Shown here: positions 14,251 through 14,324 of the stretch, in pieces
How the letters are laid out: each line of letters opens with the position of its first letter
How positions within the stretch are numbered: position 1 is the stretch's first letter
NCBI GenBank assembly: GCA_035371905.1
Contig: DAORXQ010000045.1
Location: forward strand, 1 to 14,324
Direction: 5' to 3'
Length of the DNA stretch: 14,324 nucleotides
Source: a bacterium
Lineage (GTDB): Bacteria; Ratteibacteria; UBA8468; B48-G9; JAFGKM01
The notes under the pieces: model-generated
What the model was told of the DNA's origin: nothing
Database searches by the model: none
Seen by the model: the letters and a program-made list of their open reading frames with translations, nothing else
Position numbers and translations under genes: made by a program

Positions 14251-14324
14251 ATGTTTATAGGAACTTTAAAATTTGAAATTATTATACCGGGAAGTTCCAG
14301 TTTAAAAGATAAGAGAAGGGTGAT
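14251..14324 (+). CDS. DUF503 (YlxP-like) protein, N-terminal fragment cut by window edge
   Basis: From ATG 14251 an open frame runs to the window end (24 complete codons). It reads MFIGTLKFEIIIP and then GSSSLKDKRRV, which is the diagnostic opening of the DUF503 family (an 'IGxLxxxLxxPxxxSLKxKRxV' pattern). These small proteins, called YlxP in Bacillus, are about 90-100 residues long and are often encoded beside rbfA and other translation genes; their biochemical role is not established to my knowledge. The start is 19 bases after the larC stop. The ATG at 14231-14233 closes after nine codons and is not a gene. Confidence 0.8.
   Translation, partial: MFIGTLKFEIIIPGSSSLKDKRRV

Noticed and set aside
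1..14324. CRISPR arrays, tRNA genes or insertion sequences
   Set aside because: No spaced direct repeats, cloverleaf-like segments, transposase frames or terminal inverted repeats were seen; A/T homopolymer runs are common but unstructured.

Overview
The window is a very AT-rich (by eye around 25-30% G+C), gene-dense stretch of bacterial chromosome. Bacterial origin is supported by YajC, sigma70-like -10 boxes (TATAAT) and some clear Shine-Dalgarno sites (AGGAGG before yajC). TAA, TGA and TAG all end genes, so the standard code applies. Proteins are rich in Lys, Ile, Phe and Glu, and Arg is mostly AGA. IorAB points to an anaerobic or ferredoxin-based metabolism. I cannot name the phylum; an uncultivated low-GC anaerobe fits. 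I see no tRNA, rRNA, CRISPR array, insertion sequence or phage gene.

Region 1 (1-7932) is a membrane glycan or lipid-glycosylation locus. A GT-C type membrane glycosyltransferase, cut by the left edge, runs leftward from 569. A rightward, tightly packed operon follows from 606: GT-C transferase, SAM methyltransferase, GT2 transferase, cytosolic NodB-type deacetylase, a second GT-C transferase with an in-frame stop near its N-terminus, a DPM1-like GT2 transferase, a zinc-ribbon methyltransferase, and a third GT-C transferase. GT2 enzymes of this kind load a sugar onto polyprenyl phosphate inside the cell, and GT-C enzymes use the lipid-linked sugar outside. The order GT2, deacetylase, GT-C resembles ArnC-ArnD-ArnT, so the locus may make and transfer a de-N-acylated, perhaps methylated, sugar.

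Region 2 (7982-10289) is iorA-iorB, encoding the two subunits of indolepyruvate:ferredoxin oxidoreductase. An extended -10 promoter lies so close to the iorA start that the message should be almost leaderless.

Region 3 (10358-14324) holds a Lon-family AAA+ protease of the YcbZ/LonB-like type, yajC (Sec translocon accessory), larC (nickel-pincer cofactor synthesis) and the first codons of a DUF503 (YlxP-like) gene that runs off the right edge. A good promoter precedes the protease gene, and the next two genes abut or overlap.

The most notable points are the ArnCDT-like trio, the in-frame TAA at 3943-3945 that splits the second GT-C gene, two related GT-C/GT2/methyltransferase modules, and several SD-less starts sitting just downstream of -10 boxes.
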